DNA from: Streptomyces hygroscopicus subsp. hygroscopicus
GTDB taxonomy: Bacteria; Actinomycetota; Actinomycetes; Streptomycetales; Streptomycetaceae
DNA length: 64,000 bases
Assembly: GCF_030269125.1 (NCBI RefSeq)
Contig: NZ_BSSM01000008.1
Coordinates: 124,001-188,000 of the forward strand
Direction of reading: 5' to 3'
The translations under genes and the position numbers were made by a program. Positions 1-8,677 of the stretch are shown here, piece after piece. Position 1 is the stretch's first letter. Every line of letters starts with the position of its first letter. The notes beneath the pieces were generated by a model. That model saw only the letters and a program-made list of their open reading frames with translations. It searched no databases and had not been told where the DNA came from.

Positions 1-372
1 ATGCCCGTGCAGGAGTGAGGCGAGGCTCAGATTGGCAGGTCCGACACCGATACCGACACACCGGTAACGAGGGTCGCTTCGTTCGGTCGCTCCGCGGGCC
101 ATAGCCGGATTTCGCCCTTCTTGACCAGGAGACGGGGGACGAGAACCTCGCGAGCGAGCTGCCGAGAGATGCCTTCCGGGGCGCAGGTTCCGCCCTCATA
201 CTCCGGTGCCCGACGCGCCTCGCGGCAGCTCCTCCTTCGGGTATGCCTGCCTCGTCAGGGCCGAGGAGCGCCCATCGGTGACTTGGCGGAGGTCCCCGCC
301 CCGGGCAGCCTGCTGGCACCATGCCGCGCCCCGCGGCCTCGGCGCAGACCACGACGAAGGGCCACGACCACC
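1..372. other. Left edge and leader, no supported gene
   Basis: A short open frame ends with TGA at 16-18 and could be the last residues of a gene that enters from the left, but five codons are too few to judge. From 19 to 372 I see no frame with convincing codon use, no strong hairpin and no RNA gene. The segment is the leader of the acyl carrier protein gene, and a promoter probably lies here, but I could not pick clear -35/-10 boxes. Confidence 0.4.
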
Positions 373-666
373 ATGGACGCAGCGCAGGGACTGCCGGACG
401 GCGCCACCAGCTCCGCGGCCGGCCGCGACATCACCGCGGACGTCATCCGCGCGGTCGCCGCCATGGCGAAGCTCGCGCCGCGGGAGATCACCGGGACGAC
501 GCGTTTCCGCCAGGATCTCGACTTCGATTCCACCAACATTCTGGAACTGCTGATGCGTCTGGAGGCCGAATTCGACATCGAATTCGACCCGGACACTTTC
601 GGCGCCGGCACCTTCGAAACCGTCGACGGCCTCTCGTCGTACGTCCGCGAGACCCTCGGCGGCTGA
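373..666 (+). CDS. Discrete acyl carrier protein
   Basis: This 97-residue protein is a free-standing carrier protein. It should be converted to the holo form by a phosphopantetheinyl transferase and carry an acyl or aminoacyl group for the neighbouring dehydrogenase. The attachment serine is Ser53 in the motif DFDSTNILEL, close to the usual DSL(D) signature but with Thr-Asn after the serine. A short N-terminal extension of about 25 residues precedes the helical core. The ATG at 373 follows a clean break from the upstream frame; an earlier in-frame start at 121 would add an unrelated arginine-rich stretch. It is the first gene of a plus-strand cassette that also holds two acyl-CoA-dehydrogenase-like genes and an Sfp-type transferase. 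What it carries cannot be told from sequence; a hydroxy- or methoxymalonyl-type extender unit is one possibility. Confidence 0.85.
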   Translation: MDAAQGLPDGATSSAAGRDITADVIRAVAAMAKLAPREITGTTRFRQDLDFDSTNILELLMRLEAEFDIEFDPDTFGAGTFETVDGLSSYVRETLGG

Positions 667-708
667 CTCCCGCGTTCCCTCCCGTCCGACCGCACAGGAA
701 GCGCCGGC

Positions 709-1389
709 ATGCCTGTTCCCCTCGCTCCACCGGACACCCCGTCGCCGCTGCGCGCCATCGCGCGGCACGACCCGCCCCACGGGGCCCTGGCCGCGCTGCA
801 CCGGCGGGCCGGGGACGACACCCTGGTGCACGGGCCGTCCGGGCACGCACTGGCCCCCGCGCGACTGGTCGCGACCGCCACGCGCTCCTGCCGGGCGGGC
901 ACGATCGGCGACCGGGTCACCGCGGGCGAACGCGACCTGACCACCCCGCTGCTCGCGCGGATGGGACTCGCCGCCGTCCACAGCGCCGGGCCCGAAGGGT
1001 TCGACCCCGCCTGGCACGCCGCCGTGCTGTGGCTCCGGCTCGGGATGACCGAGCGGCTGCTCGACGCGGTGAGCGCGTACCTCGGCGAACGGTCCTTCGG
1101 CGACACCCGGCTGAGCAGGCACCCGGTGCTCAAGGACACGCTCGCCGAGGCCGTCGTCGGGCTGCTCCGGGTGGAGAGCCGGCTGTCCGACGCCGGGGAG
1201 GCGGGATCGGACCTGGACGGCACCGCCCTGCGCGTGCTGCACCACGACCTGGGCGCCACCGGCCGCCTGCTGCTCGACCTGCTCGGCGCGTACGGCCTCA
1301 CCGAGGACGGTCCCGGCGCCGGCGCCTACGTCTGTGAACTTCTGGCCGACCTGTATGCCCCGGCCGCGTACTCGGGGGAGACGCGATGA
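709..1389 (+). CDS. Acyl-CoA-dehydrogenase-like protein lacking the N-terminal half
   Basis: The 226-residue product looks like the C-terminal helical part of the acyl-CoA dehydrogenase fold (segments such as LRLGMTERLLDAV and HPVLKDTLAEAVVGLLRVE), without the N-terminal helical and beta domains or a full FAD site. It is therefore probably not an independent dehydrogenase. The next gene starts inside its stop codon (ATGA overlap at 1386-1389), which suggests translational coupling and possibly a heteromeric complex with that full-length dehydrogenase. The start at 709 lies 42 bases after the carrier protein gene, preceded by a weak purine-rich stretch. It may have arisen by duplication and loss, or may act as a structural or substrate-positioning partner. 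The family assignment rests on general resemblance only and is moderate. Confidence 0.6.
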   Translation: MPVPLAPPDTPSPLRAIARHDPPHGALAALHRRAGDDTLVHGPSGHALAPARLVATATRSCRAGTIGDRVTAGERDLTTPLLARMGLAAVHSAGPEGFDPAWHAAVLWLRLGMTERLLDAVSAYLGERSFGDTRLSRHPVLKDTLAEAVVGLLRVESRLSDAGEAGSDLDGTALRVLHHDLGATGRLLLDLLGAYGLTEDGPGAGAYVCELLADLYAPAAYSGETR

Positions 1390-2513
1390 CACGCCGTCTG
1401 CGCACCCTCCAGGAGTACGTCCGCGCCGAGGCGCCCGCGCTGCGGGCCGCGGCCCGCGAACCGGACGGCGAGCCCCCTCGGGCCCCGCTGCTCGACCGGC
1501 TCGCGACGCTCCAGATCCCGCGGAAGTACGCCCGGGACCCCCTGGTCCTCGACGGCGAGGAGTACCTCGTCCTCAGCGCGGTCGAGCGGGTCGTCTTCCA
1601 CGAGGAGGCGGCGGCGTACGGCGACGCGGCCGCCCTGCTGTCCGCGCCCGGCTCCCTCACCGCGGGCATGCTGGTCGCGGCGCTCGGCGACGACGCGCAG
1701 CAGAGCGCGTTCTTCGGGCGTCTGCACGAGCGGCCCACCTGGACCTTCCTCGCCATGACCGAACCCCAGGGCGGATCCGACGCCAACCGCCTGCACACCA
1801 CCCTCGAACCCGCCGGCTCCTCCTTCGTCCTCAACGGCGAGAAGCGCTACGTCGGCAACGCGCACCGCGCCCGCACGGGCGTCGTCACCGCGCGCACCCG
1901 CCCCGGCCCGCTGGGCATCCGGTGCGTCCTCGTCGACACCTCCGCGCCGGGGTTCAGCGCGGCGCCGATCCCCACCCTCGGCATGCGGGGCGCGCTCGGT
2001 GCCCTGCGCTTCGAGGATCTGCCCGTCCCCGAGGAGGCACTGCTGGGCCGGCATCTCCCGGCCACCCGCCGGGGCATGTGGGGCTGGCTGCACGCCTTCA
2101 ACCCGCTGCGCTGTGTGGCGGCCGCGATGGGCGTCGGCCTCGCGCGGGCCGCCCATCTGCACGTGGCGGCGCGGCTCGCCGAACAGGACGTCACCCGGCG
2201 GCGGCGCCTCGCCGAGCTGGGAGCGCGGATCGCGGGGGTACGGAGCCTGACCATGGCCGCCGCGCGGGCGGTGGACGCCGATCCCGGCAACGCCCATCTG
2301 CCCGCCGCCGCGAAGACGGCCGCGGCGGCCCTCGCCGTCGAGGCGACGACCACCGCCCTGCGCCTCCTGGGCCCCGGGGCGCGGCTCGAACATCCGCTGC
2401 TCGACCGGTGGGCACGGGACGCCCATGGCATCGAGCACATGGAAGGCACCTCGCACATCCAGCGCATGACCGTCTCCCAGGCCCTCGCCCGCGGCGACCT
2501 CTCCCCCGCCTGA
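1386..2513 (+). CDS. Acyl-CoA/acyl-ACP dehydrogenase
   Basis: This 375-residue flavoenzyme of the acyl-CoA dehydrogenase family should oxidise an alpha-beta carbon bond or a hydroxyl of an acyl thioester. The typical motif MTEPQGGSDANRLHT, which contacts flavin and substrate, lies near residue 125, and the C-terminal EGTSHIQRM segment near residue 355 matches the region that holds the flavin ring and catalytic glutamate in this family. Length is normal for the fold. Its neighbours, a free carrier protein and a phosphopantetheinyl transferase, suggest that the true substrate is carrier-bound, as for FkbI-type enzymes of methoxymalonyl-ACP pathways and RedW-type prolyl-carrier oxidases (known families, not proven here). 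It overlaps the upstream dehydrogenase-like gene by four bases. No FkbH-like loading enzyme is visible, so the extender-unit idea is unproven. Confidence 0.85.
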   Translation: MTRRLRTLQEYVRAEAPALRAAAREPDGEPPRAPLLDRLATLQIPRKYARDPLVLDGEEYLVLSAVERVVFHEEAAAYGDAAALLSAPGSLTAGMLVAALGDDAQQSAFFGRLHERPTWTFLAMTEPQGGSDANRLHTTLEPAGSSFVLNGEKRYVGNAHRARTGVVTARTRPGPLGIRCVLVDTSAPGFSAAPIPTLGMRGALGALRFEDLPVPEEALLGRHLPATRRGMWGWLHAFNPLRCVAAAMGVGLARAAHLHVAARLAEQDVTRRRRLAELGARIAGVRSLTMAAARAVDADPGNAHLPAAAKTAAAALAVEATTTALRLLGPGARLEHPLLDRWARDAHGIEHMEGTSHIQRMTVSQALARGDLSPA

Positions 2514-2545
2514 TCCCGCCGCGGCCCGGAAAGGAGGGCACGTCC

Positions 2546-3235
2546 GTGGACGACATCGATCGGGTGCACGTGTGGCACATCGATCTCGACGGGCCGGCCC
2601 CCGGTCCCGAAGCGGATCTGGGACCGGCCGAGTCGGCCCGGCTCGCCGGCTACACGCACGCGTCGGCCCGTGCGCGTCACGCGGTCGCCCACGGCGTCCT
2701 GCGCAGGCTGCTCGGTCACGCTCTCGGGCTGCCGCCCGCCGACATACCCATCCGCCGGGGCCCGCTCGGAAAGCCCGAACTGGCTTGTGCCGGGAGCTCG
2801 TTGTCGTTCAGTCTCGCGCACGCCGGGCGGCACGCCCTGGTCGCCCTGACGACCGGCCGAGCCGTCGGCGTCGACCTCGACCATCCTCGCCCCGGATTCC
2901 CCCTCGACGCCTTCGTCCGCCGCTACTTCCCGCCGGCGGAACGGGAGTTCCTCCTGACCAGCCCGCCGGCCGGACGGCCCCTGGCCTTCGTGCAGTTGTG
3001 GACCCGCAAGGAGGCCCTGGTCAAGGCGGCCGGTGCGCGGATGGCCCTGGGGGTCGGGCAGGAGGTGGGGGTGCCGGGCACCACCTCCGTGGTGCGGTCA
3101 CGCCGGCCACCCCTGCGCGGCACCTGGACGGTCCGGAACGTTCCCCCGCCCTCGGGCGGCGCGGCCGCCGTGGCGCTGGCGGGCGGGCGGCCGTACCGGG
3201 TCGTCGTCCACGACTGGGCCACCGAGGCTCCCTGA
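2546..3235 (+). CDS. Sfp-type 4'-phosphopantetheinyl transferase
   Basis: The 229-residue protein transfers the phosphopantetheine arm of coenzyme A to a serine of a carrier protein. The two family signatures are present: GVDLDHPRP near residue 110, whose acidic residues bind magnesium, and WTRKEALVKAAG near residue 155, which holds the catalytic Glu and Lys. The GTG at 2546 is preceded by the ribosome-binding site AAAGGAGG at 2530-2537, a good spacing; longer frames upstream run through the dehydrogenase gene and are not credible. The obvious local partner is the carrier protein at 373, though such enzymes are often broad. It could also serve the carrier domains of the synthetase genes at 16836-22689, which have no transferase of their own. 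Confidence 0.9.
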   Translation: MDDIDRVHVWHIDLDGPAPGPEADLGPAESARLAGYTHASARARHAVAHGVLRRLLGHALGLPPADIPIRRGPLGKPELACAGSSLSFSLAHAGRHALVALTTGRAVGVDLDHPRPGFPLDAFVRRYFPPAEREFLLTSPPAGRPLAFVQLWTRKEALVKAAGARMALGVGQEVGVPGTTSVVRSRRPPLRGTWTVRNVPPPSGGAAAVALAGGRPYRVVVHDWATEAP

Positions 3236-3266
3236 CGCGCAACTCGCCACCGACCAAAGGATTGCC

Positions 3267-5018
3267 ATGATCGTACTGGGCCTCAGCGGTCTGCCCCACG
3301 CACAGGACCACCTGCTCGCCAACACCGCCGACCCGCACCCCCTGGACGTACGGAACGTGCAGGGGCTGGACAGCGCCGCCTGCCTGATGGTCGACGGCCG
3401 GGTCGTCGCCGCGGCCGCCGAGGAGCGGTTCGACGGGGACAAGGGCACCGGACGCTTCCCGGCCCACGCCATCGACTACGTCCTGCGGGCCGGCGGGATC
3501 GGCAGGGATCAGGTGCACGCGATAGCGCATGGCTTCGCCTACGACCGGCACCGGCGCGTGTTCGCCGCGTCCCGCGACTACTTCGACTCCGTGCTCAGCG
3601 GCCGCACCGTGATCGAGGCGCTGGGCGAGTCGGGATGGGGCGACGTGGCGGGCCGTTTCCACCCGGTGGACCACCACGTCGCGCACGCCGCCTCCGCCTA
3701 CTACCCGAGCGGTTACGACTCCGCGCTGTGCGTGGTGTCCGACGGCATGGGCGAGACGGAGTCGCTCTCGGTGTACCAGGCGCGCGACGGGCACCTGAAG
3801 AAGCTGCACACCCAGCCGATCTCGCAGTCCCTCGGCTTCCTCTACTCGATCTGCACCCGGTTCCTGGGCTTCGCCTCCAACTCGGACGAGTACAAGGTGA
3901 TGGGGCTCGCCGCCTATGGCGACCCGGAGCCCTACCGGCGGTTCTTCGAGAGGCTGGTCACCTTCGACGACGCGACCGGTTCGGTGCGGGTCGACTGGCC
4001 GAACGGGGCCCTGCGCGCACCGGAGTCGGGTTATCCCCGGGCCATGCGGTACCTGGAGGAGGCCGCCTTCCCGTCCCCGACGCAGAGCGGTGACGTCGTA
4101 CCCGAGCACGCCGATTTCGCGGCCGCGTTGCAGGCCCGGCTCACCGAGGTGCTGGTCTCCCTCGTCTCCCACTGGCTCGACCGCACCGGTGAGACCTCGC
4201 TCTGTCTGGCGGGCGGCACCTTCCTCAACTGCAAGGCCAACCAGTCCATCTGCGATCTGCCGGCGGTCGAGCGGGTCTTCGCGCAGCCCGCGTCCGGTGA
4301 CGACGGAACGGCGCTCGGCGCGGCCGCCCACGTCAGCCACCGGGAGGGCAGCCGGTACGTGGGCGACGCCGGGGGGTTCCAGCCGTACACGGGGCCGTCG
4401 TACACCGCCGACGAGGTGCGCGACGCCCTCGTCCGGCGGGCGGGCGGCGTCGACTGGACGTACGTCGGGCTCACGCCCGAGTACTACGCGGCGGCCGCGC
4501 GGGACATCGCGGAGGACCGGATCATCGCCTGGTTCCACGGGCGGATGGAGTTCGGGCCGCGTGCCCTCGGCAACCGGTCCATCCTCGGGCTGCCCAAGGG
4601 GGACCGGATCAAGGAGCGCATCAACAGCCTCGTGAAGTTCCGCGAGCCCTTCCGGCCCTTCGCCCCGGCGGTGCTCGCCGAGGACCGGGACCGGATCTTC
4701 ACCACCCGGGCCTTCGCGCCGACCCGCTACATGCTGTGCACCGCCGGGGTGCGGGAGGAACAGCGGGACGCGGTGTCGGGCATCGTGCACGCGGACGGCA
4801 CGGCGCGCATCCAGGACGTGCGCGAGGAGTACAACAGCGTGTTCTGGAGCCTGCTGAAGGCCGTGAAGGAGCGGACGGGAACGGGGTGTGTCGTGAACAC
4901 CTCGTTCAACGTGAAGGGCCAGCCCCTGATCATGGATCCGTCGACCGCGATCGACACGTTCCTGCGCACCTCCCTCGACCGTCTCTACATCGAGGGCTTC
5001 GTCGTGCGGAAGCCCTGA
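3267..5018 (+). CDS. NodU/CmcH-type O-carbamoyltransferase
   Basis: The 583-residue enzyme is expected to use carbamoyl phosphate and ATP to carbamoylate a hydroxyl group of a small molecule through a carbamoyl-adenylate. The N-terminal Kae1-like domain starts MIVLGLSG and carries the DHHVAHAASAYYPS motif near residue 130 and CVVSDGMGETES near residue 155. The C-terminal domain carries FGPRALGNRSILG near residue 430, typical of NodU, GdmN, TobZ and CmcH relatives, and the length fits. It begins 31 bases after the transferase gene and ends one base before the convergent grpE gene, with no room for a separate terminator. It probably performs a late tailoring step for a product whose core genes are not in this window. 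Confidence 0.9.
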   Translation: MIVLGLSGLPHAQDHLLANTADPHPLDVRNVQGLDSAACLMVDGRVVAAAAEERFDGDKGTGRFPAHAIDYVLRAGGIGRDQVHAIAHGFAYDRHRRVFAASRDYFDSVLSGRTVIEALGESGWGDVAGRFHPVDHHVAHAASAYYPSGYDSALCVVSDGMGETESLSVYQARDGHLKKLHTQPISQSLGFLYSICTRFLGFASNSDEYKVMGLAAYGDPEPYRRFFERLVTFDDATGSVRVDWPNGALRAPESGYPRAMRYLEEAAFPSPTQSGDVVPEHADFAAALQARLTEVLVSLVSHWLDRTGETSLCLAGGTFLNCKANQSICDLPAVERVFAQPASGDDGTALGAAAHVSHREGSRYVGDAGGFQPYTGPSYTADEVRDALVRRAGGVDWTYVGLTPEYYAAAARDIAEDRIIAWFHGRMEFGPRALGNRSILGLPKGDRIKERINSLVKFREPFRPFAPAVLAEDRDRIFTTRAFAPTRYMLCTAGVREEQRDAVSGIVHADGTARIQDVREEYNSVFWSLLKAVKERTGTGCVVNTSFNVKGQPLIMDPSTAIDTFLRTSLDRLYIEGFVVRKP

Positions 5019-5480
5019 TCAGACCGGCGGCGGTCCGGTGACCTCCACGGTGGCGGGGCGCAGCAGGTGCGGCCCCGCGCGGTAGCCGGGCCGCAGGATC
5101 CTGGTGCAGGTCAACGGGGTGGCGTCCCGGGCGACATGGTGGACGAGGGCCTCGTGGCGGCCGGGGTCGAAGGGGTCGCCCTCCTCCCCGAAGGACTCCA
5201 GGCCCAGGGCGCCCAGCTGGATCCGCAGGGTGTCGGCGATGTCCGCGAGGCCCGGAGTCAGGGGCTCGTGGGCGCAGGTGCGGTCGACGGCGTCCAGGAC
5301 GGGAAGGAGGGTGCGCAGGATGTTGGCCGCGGCGATCTCCCGTACCGCCATCCGGTCCCTGTGCACCCGCTTGCGGTAGTTGTCGTACTCGGCCTTCACG
5401 CGTTGCAGGTCGGCCGTGCGCTCCTCCAGCAGGCACCGCAGCCGCGCGGGGTCCGCGTCCCGCGTCCGGACCTCGTCCAT
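5019..5480 (-). CDS. grpE: GrpE-type nucleotide exchange factor, short form
   Basis: The 153-residue protein is a GrpE cochaperone that releases ADP from DnaK. The long N-terminal helix includes VKAEYDNYRKRVHRDR near residue 28, and the region around ILRTLLPVLDAVDRTCAH matches the four-helix part. It is shorter than typical actinobacterial GrpE (about 200 residues) because the disordered acidic N-terminus is largely missing. Two bases separate its ATG from the dnaK stop, so the two are surely one transcription unit. No dnaJ or hspR follows; the gene ends against the carbamoyltransferase gene. This is therefore probably an additional dnaK-grpE pair and not the standard four-gene operon. Confidence 0.9.
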   Translation of the reverse strand: MDEVRTRDADPARLRCLLEERTADLQRVKAEYDNYRKRVHRDRMAVREIAAANILRTLLPVLDAVDRTCAHEPLTPGLADIADTLRIQLGALGLESFGEEGDPFDPGRHEALVHHVARDATPLTCTRILRPGYRAGPHLLRPATVEVTGPPPV

Positions 5481-5482
5481 CG

Positions 5483-7363
5483 TCAGCCCGCCTCCGGCTT
5501 GTCGTCGTCGACGATCTCGGCGTCCACCACCCCGTCGTCCTCCGGGGCGGACCCGCCGGACGCGCTCCCACCGGACGCGGCCGTGCCGCCGGCCTGTTCG
5601 CCCTGGGTGCGCGACCGCTCGTACATCGCCGTGCCGATCTTCTGGGCGGACTGCGCCACCCGGTCCGTGGCCTGGCGGATGGTGGCGGTGTCGGTGTTCT
5701 CGTCCTTGAGCCTCGTCTTCAGTTCGGCGAGCGCCGCCTCGGTCTCGCGCCGGTCCTCCGCGGAGACGCTCTCGGGGTTGTCGGCGATGAGCTTCTCGGT
5801 CTGGTAGACGAGCTGTTCGGCCTGGTTGCGGGTCTCGGCGGCCTCCCGCCGCTGCCGGTCCTCCTCGGCGTGCTGCTCGGCCTCGCGGACCATGCGGTCG
5901 ATGTCGTTCTTCGGCAGGGCGGAGCCGCCGGTCACGGTCATCTTCTGCTCCCGGCCGGTGCCGAGGTCCTTGGCGGAGACGTGCATGATCCCGTTGGCGT
6001 CGATGTCGAAGGCGACCTCGATCTGCGGGACGCCGCGCGGCGCGGGCGGCAGACCGGTCAGCTCGAACATACCGAGCTTCTTGTTGTACGCCGCGATCTC
6101 GCGCTCCCCCTGGAAGACCTGGATGGACACCGAGGGCTGGTTGTCCTCGGCGGTGGTGAAGATCTCCGAACGGCGGGTGGGGATCGTGGTGTTGCGCTCG
6201 ATCAGCTTGGTCATGATGCCGCCCTTGGTCTCGATGCCGAGGGACAGCGGGGTGACGTCGAGCAGCAGGACGTCCTTGACCTCGCCCTTGAGGACACCGG
6301 CTTGCAGTGAGGCGCCGATGGCGACGACCTCGTCCGGATTGACTCCCTTGTGCGGCTCCTTGCCGGTCAGCTCCCTCACCAGGCCGGAGACGGCGGGCAT
6401 CCGGGTCGAGCCGCCCACCAGCACCACGTGGTCGATGTCGGACACCTTGATCCCGGCGTCCTTGATCGCGTTGTGGAAGGGTGCCTTGCAGCGGTCGAGC
6501 AGATCCGCCGTCAGCTGTTCGAACTGGGCGCGGGTGAGCTTCTCGTCCAGGTGCAGCGGGCCCTCGGCGGAGGCGGTGATGTACGGGAGGTTGATCGTGG
6601 TCTCCGAGGAGCTGGACAGCTCGATCTTCGCCTTCTCGGCCGCCTCCCGCAGCCGCTGCACGGCCATCTTGTCCTTGCCCAGGTCGACGCCGTAGTGGTT
6701 CTTGAACTGCTGCACCAGGTGGTCGACGACCCGCTGGTCCCAGTCGTCGCCGCCGAGGTGGGTGTCGCCGTTGGTGGCCTTGACCTCGATGACGCCGTCG
6801 CCCATCTCCAGCAGCGAGACGTCGAAGGTGCCGCCGCCCAGGTCGAAGACGAGGACCGTCTGGTCGTTCTCCTTGTCCAGGCCGTACGCCAGCGCGGCCG
6901 CCGTCGGCTCGTTGATGATCCGCATGACGTTCAGGCCGGCGATCTCCCCGGCCTCCTTCGTCGCCTGCCGCTGGGCGTCGTCGAAGTAGGCGGGGACGGT
7001 GATCACCGCGTCCGTGACGTCCTCGCCGAGGTACGCCTCCGCGTCCCGCTTCAGCTTCTGCAGCACCCGGGCGGAGATCTCCTGGGCGGTGTAGCGCCTG
7101 CCGTCGATGTCGCCCTGGTCGGGGAAGCGCCAGGAGTGATCGCCCATGTACCGCTTGACCGAGCGCGCGGTGCGCTCCACGTTGGTCACGGCCTGCCGCT
7201 TGGCCACCTCGCCGACCAGGACCTCGCCGTTCTTGGCGAACGCCACCACCGACGGAGTGGTGCGCGCGCCCTCCGTGTTGGTGATGACGGTGGGTTCGCC
7301 GCCCTCCAGGACCGAGACCACCGAGTTCGTCGTCCCGAGGTCGATACCGACCGAACGCGCCAT
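5483..7363 (-). CDS. dnaK: Hsp70 chaperone DnaK
   Basis: The 626-residue protein is a full-length Hsp70. It shows the N-terminal ATPase signature IGIDLGTTNS-like segment at residues 5-14, DLGGGTFDVS near residue 175, VLVGGSTRMP near 315, and a normal substrate-binding domain and lid. The C-terminal tail is acidic (EDDGVVDAEIVDDD). The start at 7363 has a strong AGGAGG eight bases upstream; an earlier in-frame start would add eleven residues before the canonical beginning. It is followed two bases later by grpE. A promoter with a HAIR-like inverted repeat lies at 7429-7458, so repression by HspR and release on heat or misfolding stress is likely. Because dnaJ and hspR are absent, I infer this is a second copy. 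Confidence 0.97.
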   Translation of the reverse strand: MARSVGIDLGTTNSVVSVLEGGEPTVITNTEGARTTPSVVAFAKNGEVLVGEVAKRQAVTNVERTARSVKRYMGDHSWRFPDQGDIDGRRYTAQEISARVLQKLKRDAEAYLGEDVTDAVITVPAYFDDAQRQATKEAGEIAGLNVMRIINEPTAAALAYGLDKENDQTVLVFDLGGGTFDVSLLEMGDGVIEVKATNGDTHLGGDDWDQRVVDHLVQQFKNHYGVDLGKDKMAVQRLREAAEKAKIELSSSSETTINLPYITASAEGPLHLDEKLTRAQFEQLTADLLDRCKAPFHNAIKDAGIKVSDIDHVVLVGGSTRMPAVSGLVRELTGKEPHKGVNPDEVVAIGASLQAGVLKGEVKDVLLLDVTPLSLGIETKGGIMTKLIERNTTIPTRRSEIFTTAEDNQPSVSIQVFQGEREIAAYNKKLGMFELTGLPPAPRGVPQIEVAFDIDANGIMHVSAKDLGTGREQKMTVTGGSALPKNDIDRMVREAEQHAEEDRQRREAAETRNQAEQLVYQTEKLIADNPESVSAEDRRETEAALAELKTRLKDENTDTATIRQATDRVAQSAQKIGTAMYERSRTQGEQAGGTAASGGSASGGSAPEDDGVVDAEIVDDDKPEAG

Positions 7364-7428
7364 GGTGAGTCCTCCTTCTCGTGGCTGCTCCCCCACCGTG
7401 TTCCCCGAACCTCCTTGCCTATAGAGCC

Positions 7429-7457
7429 TGAATAAAACTTGAGCTACCCCATGTCAA
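7429..7457 (-). promoter_or_regulatory. Predicted dnaK promoter
   Basis: Read on the minus strand there is a perfect -35 hexamer TTGACA (7457-7452), a 17-base spacer and a weak -10 hexamer TATTCA (7434-7429). Transcription would start near 7422 and give a leader of about 59 bases. The -35 box sits inside the stop codon region of the upstream reductase gene. Confidence 0.55.
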
Positions 7458-7458
7458 G
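7438..7458 (-). promoter_or_regulatory. HAIR-like HspR operator
   Basis: On the minus strand the half sites CTTGACA and GCTCAAG are separated by seven bases. The known HspR-associated inverted repeat is CTTGAGT-N7-ACTCAAG, so 11 of 14 arm positions match and the spacing is exact. The element overlaps the -35 box and most of the spacer of the dnaK promoter, which is where a repressor would act. Confidence 0.65.
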
Positions 7459-8677
7459 CCTGGTCCGCTTCGGGTGGGCCGTCCAGGGCACGCGTCCACT
7501 CGGTTCCGGCCGCGAGCGCCGTGCGCCAGGGGCGCAGGGCGCGCGGCGGCATGCCCACGGCCAGTGCTCCGGTCAGCACGGTTCCCCTGCGGTAGGCGAC
7601 GAGGAAGCCGCCGTCCGCCGGATCGCCGTCGACCACCCGCGCCTCGTCGTGATCGCGCAGGTGCCCGAAGGCCTGGATCCTGAGGTCGTACTGGTCGGAC
7701 CAGAAGGAGGGCACCGGGGCGAACGGTTTCGCCTGCTGGGGGGCGAGGAGGTTGCGGGCAGCGGCCATGCCCTGTTCGGCCGCGTTCGTACGATGCTCCA
7801 CGCGCATGTCGGTGCCGAACAGCGGGTTGTGCCAGCGGGCCACGTCGCCCGCCGCGTAGATGCCGGGCGCGGCGGCGCTGTAGCGGTCGCAGACCACGCC
7901 GTCGGCCAGCCGCAGGCCGCTGCCGGACAGCCATTCGGTGTTGGGTTCGGAGCCGATGGCCACCAGGACGTCGTCGGCCGGGATGGTGGTGCCGTCGCTG
8001 AGGCGCACGCCGGTGGCGCGGCCCGCGCCGGTCGTGATCCCGGCGACCTTGGTGCCGGTCCGCACGTCCACGCCGTGGTCGCGGTGGACCTGGGCCAGGT
8101 GCGTGCCGACCCGCTGTCCCACGGCGTGGGCGAGCGGGACGGGGGCGGGTTCCACGAGGGTGACGCTCGCGCCGAGGGTACGGGCGGCGGAGGCGACCTC
8201 GGCCCCGAGGAACCCGGCGCCCACCACGACCAGCCTGCCCCCGGCCGCCAGCCGCTCGCGCAGGGCGAGGGCGTCCGGCAGGTCCCGCAGGACGTGGACG
8301 CCGGGGGTACCGCACTCGGGCAGCCGGCGGGGCCGGACTCCGGTGGCGATGATCAGACCGTCGTAGGTGAGCCGTGTGCCGTCGGCGAGGGTCAGCGCCC
8401 GTGCCGCCGGGTCGAGGGCGGCGGCGGGGACGCCGAGCCGCAGGTCCAGGGCGAGGGCGTCGAGATCGGCCGGGCGGCGCAGGCGGGCCCGCTCGGGCTC
8501 CCAGGCGCCGGTGAGGACCTGCTTGGACAGCGGCGGCCGGTCGTAGGGCAGGTGCGGCTCGCCGCCGACGAGGGTCAGCGAGCCGTCGTAGCCCGCCCGG
8601 CGCAGGGTCTCGGCGGCGGTCAGACCGGCCGCCGAGGCGCCCACGACGACGACGCGGCGCGGCGCGGCGGCCGTCAC
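7454..8677 (-). CDS. FAD-dependent ferredoxin reductase
   Basis: The 407-residue protein is a pyridine-nucleotide:ferredoxin oxidoreductase of the rhodocoxin/putidaredoxin reductase type. It has an N-terminal FAD-binding fold (VVVVGASAAGLTAAETLR, residues about 9-26), the LIIATGVRPRR segment near 110, a second Rossmann motif for NAD(P)H (LVVVGAGFLGAEVA) near 150, and the FAD-closing motif IYAAGDVARW near 275. Its GTG start at 8677 overlaps the TGA of the ferredoxin gene (GTGA), so the two are translationally coupled. They form an electron-transfer pair that would feed a cytochrome P450 or another oxygenase, but no P450 gene adjoins them. The gene stop overlaps the dnaK operator. Confidence 0.93.
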   Translation of the reverse strand: MTAAAPRRVVVVGASAAGLTAAETLRRAGYDGSLTLVGGEPHLPYDRPPLSKQVLTGAWEPERARLRRPADLDALALDLRLGVPAAALDPAARALTLADGTRLTYDGLIIATGVRPRRLPECGTPGVHVLRDLPDALALRERLAAGGRLVVVGAGFLGAEVASAARTLGASVTLVEPAPVPLAHAVGQRVGTHLAQVHRDHGVDVRTGTKVAGITTGAGRATGVRLSDGTTIPADDVLVAIGSEPNTEWLSGSGLRLADGVVCDRYSAAAPGIYAAGDVARWHNPLFGTDMRVEHRTNAAEQGMAAARNLLAPQQAKPFAPVPSFWSDQYDLRIQAFGHLRDHDEARVVDGDPADGGFLVAYRRGTVLTGALAVGMPPRALRPWRTALAAGTEWTRALDGPPEADQA

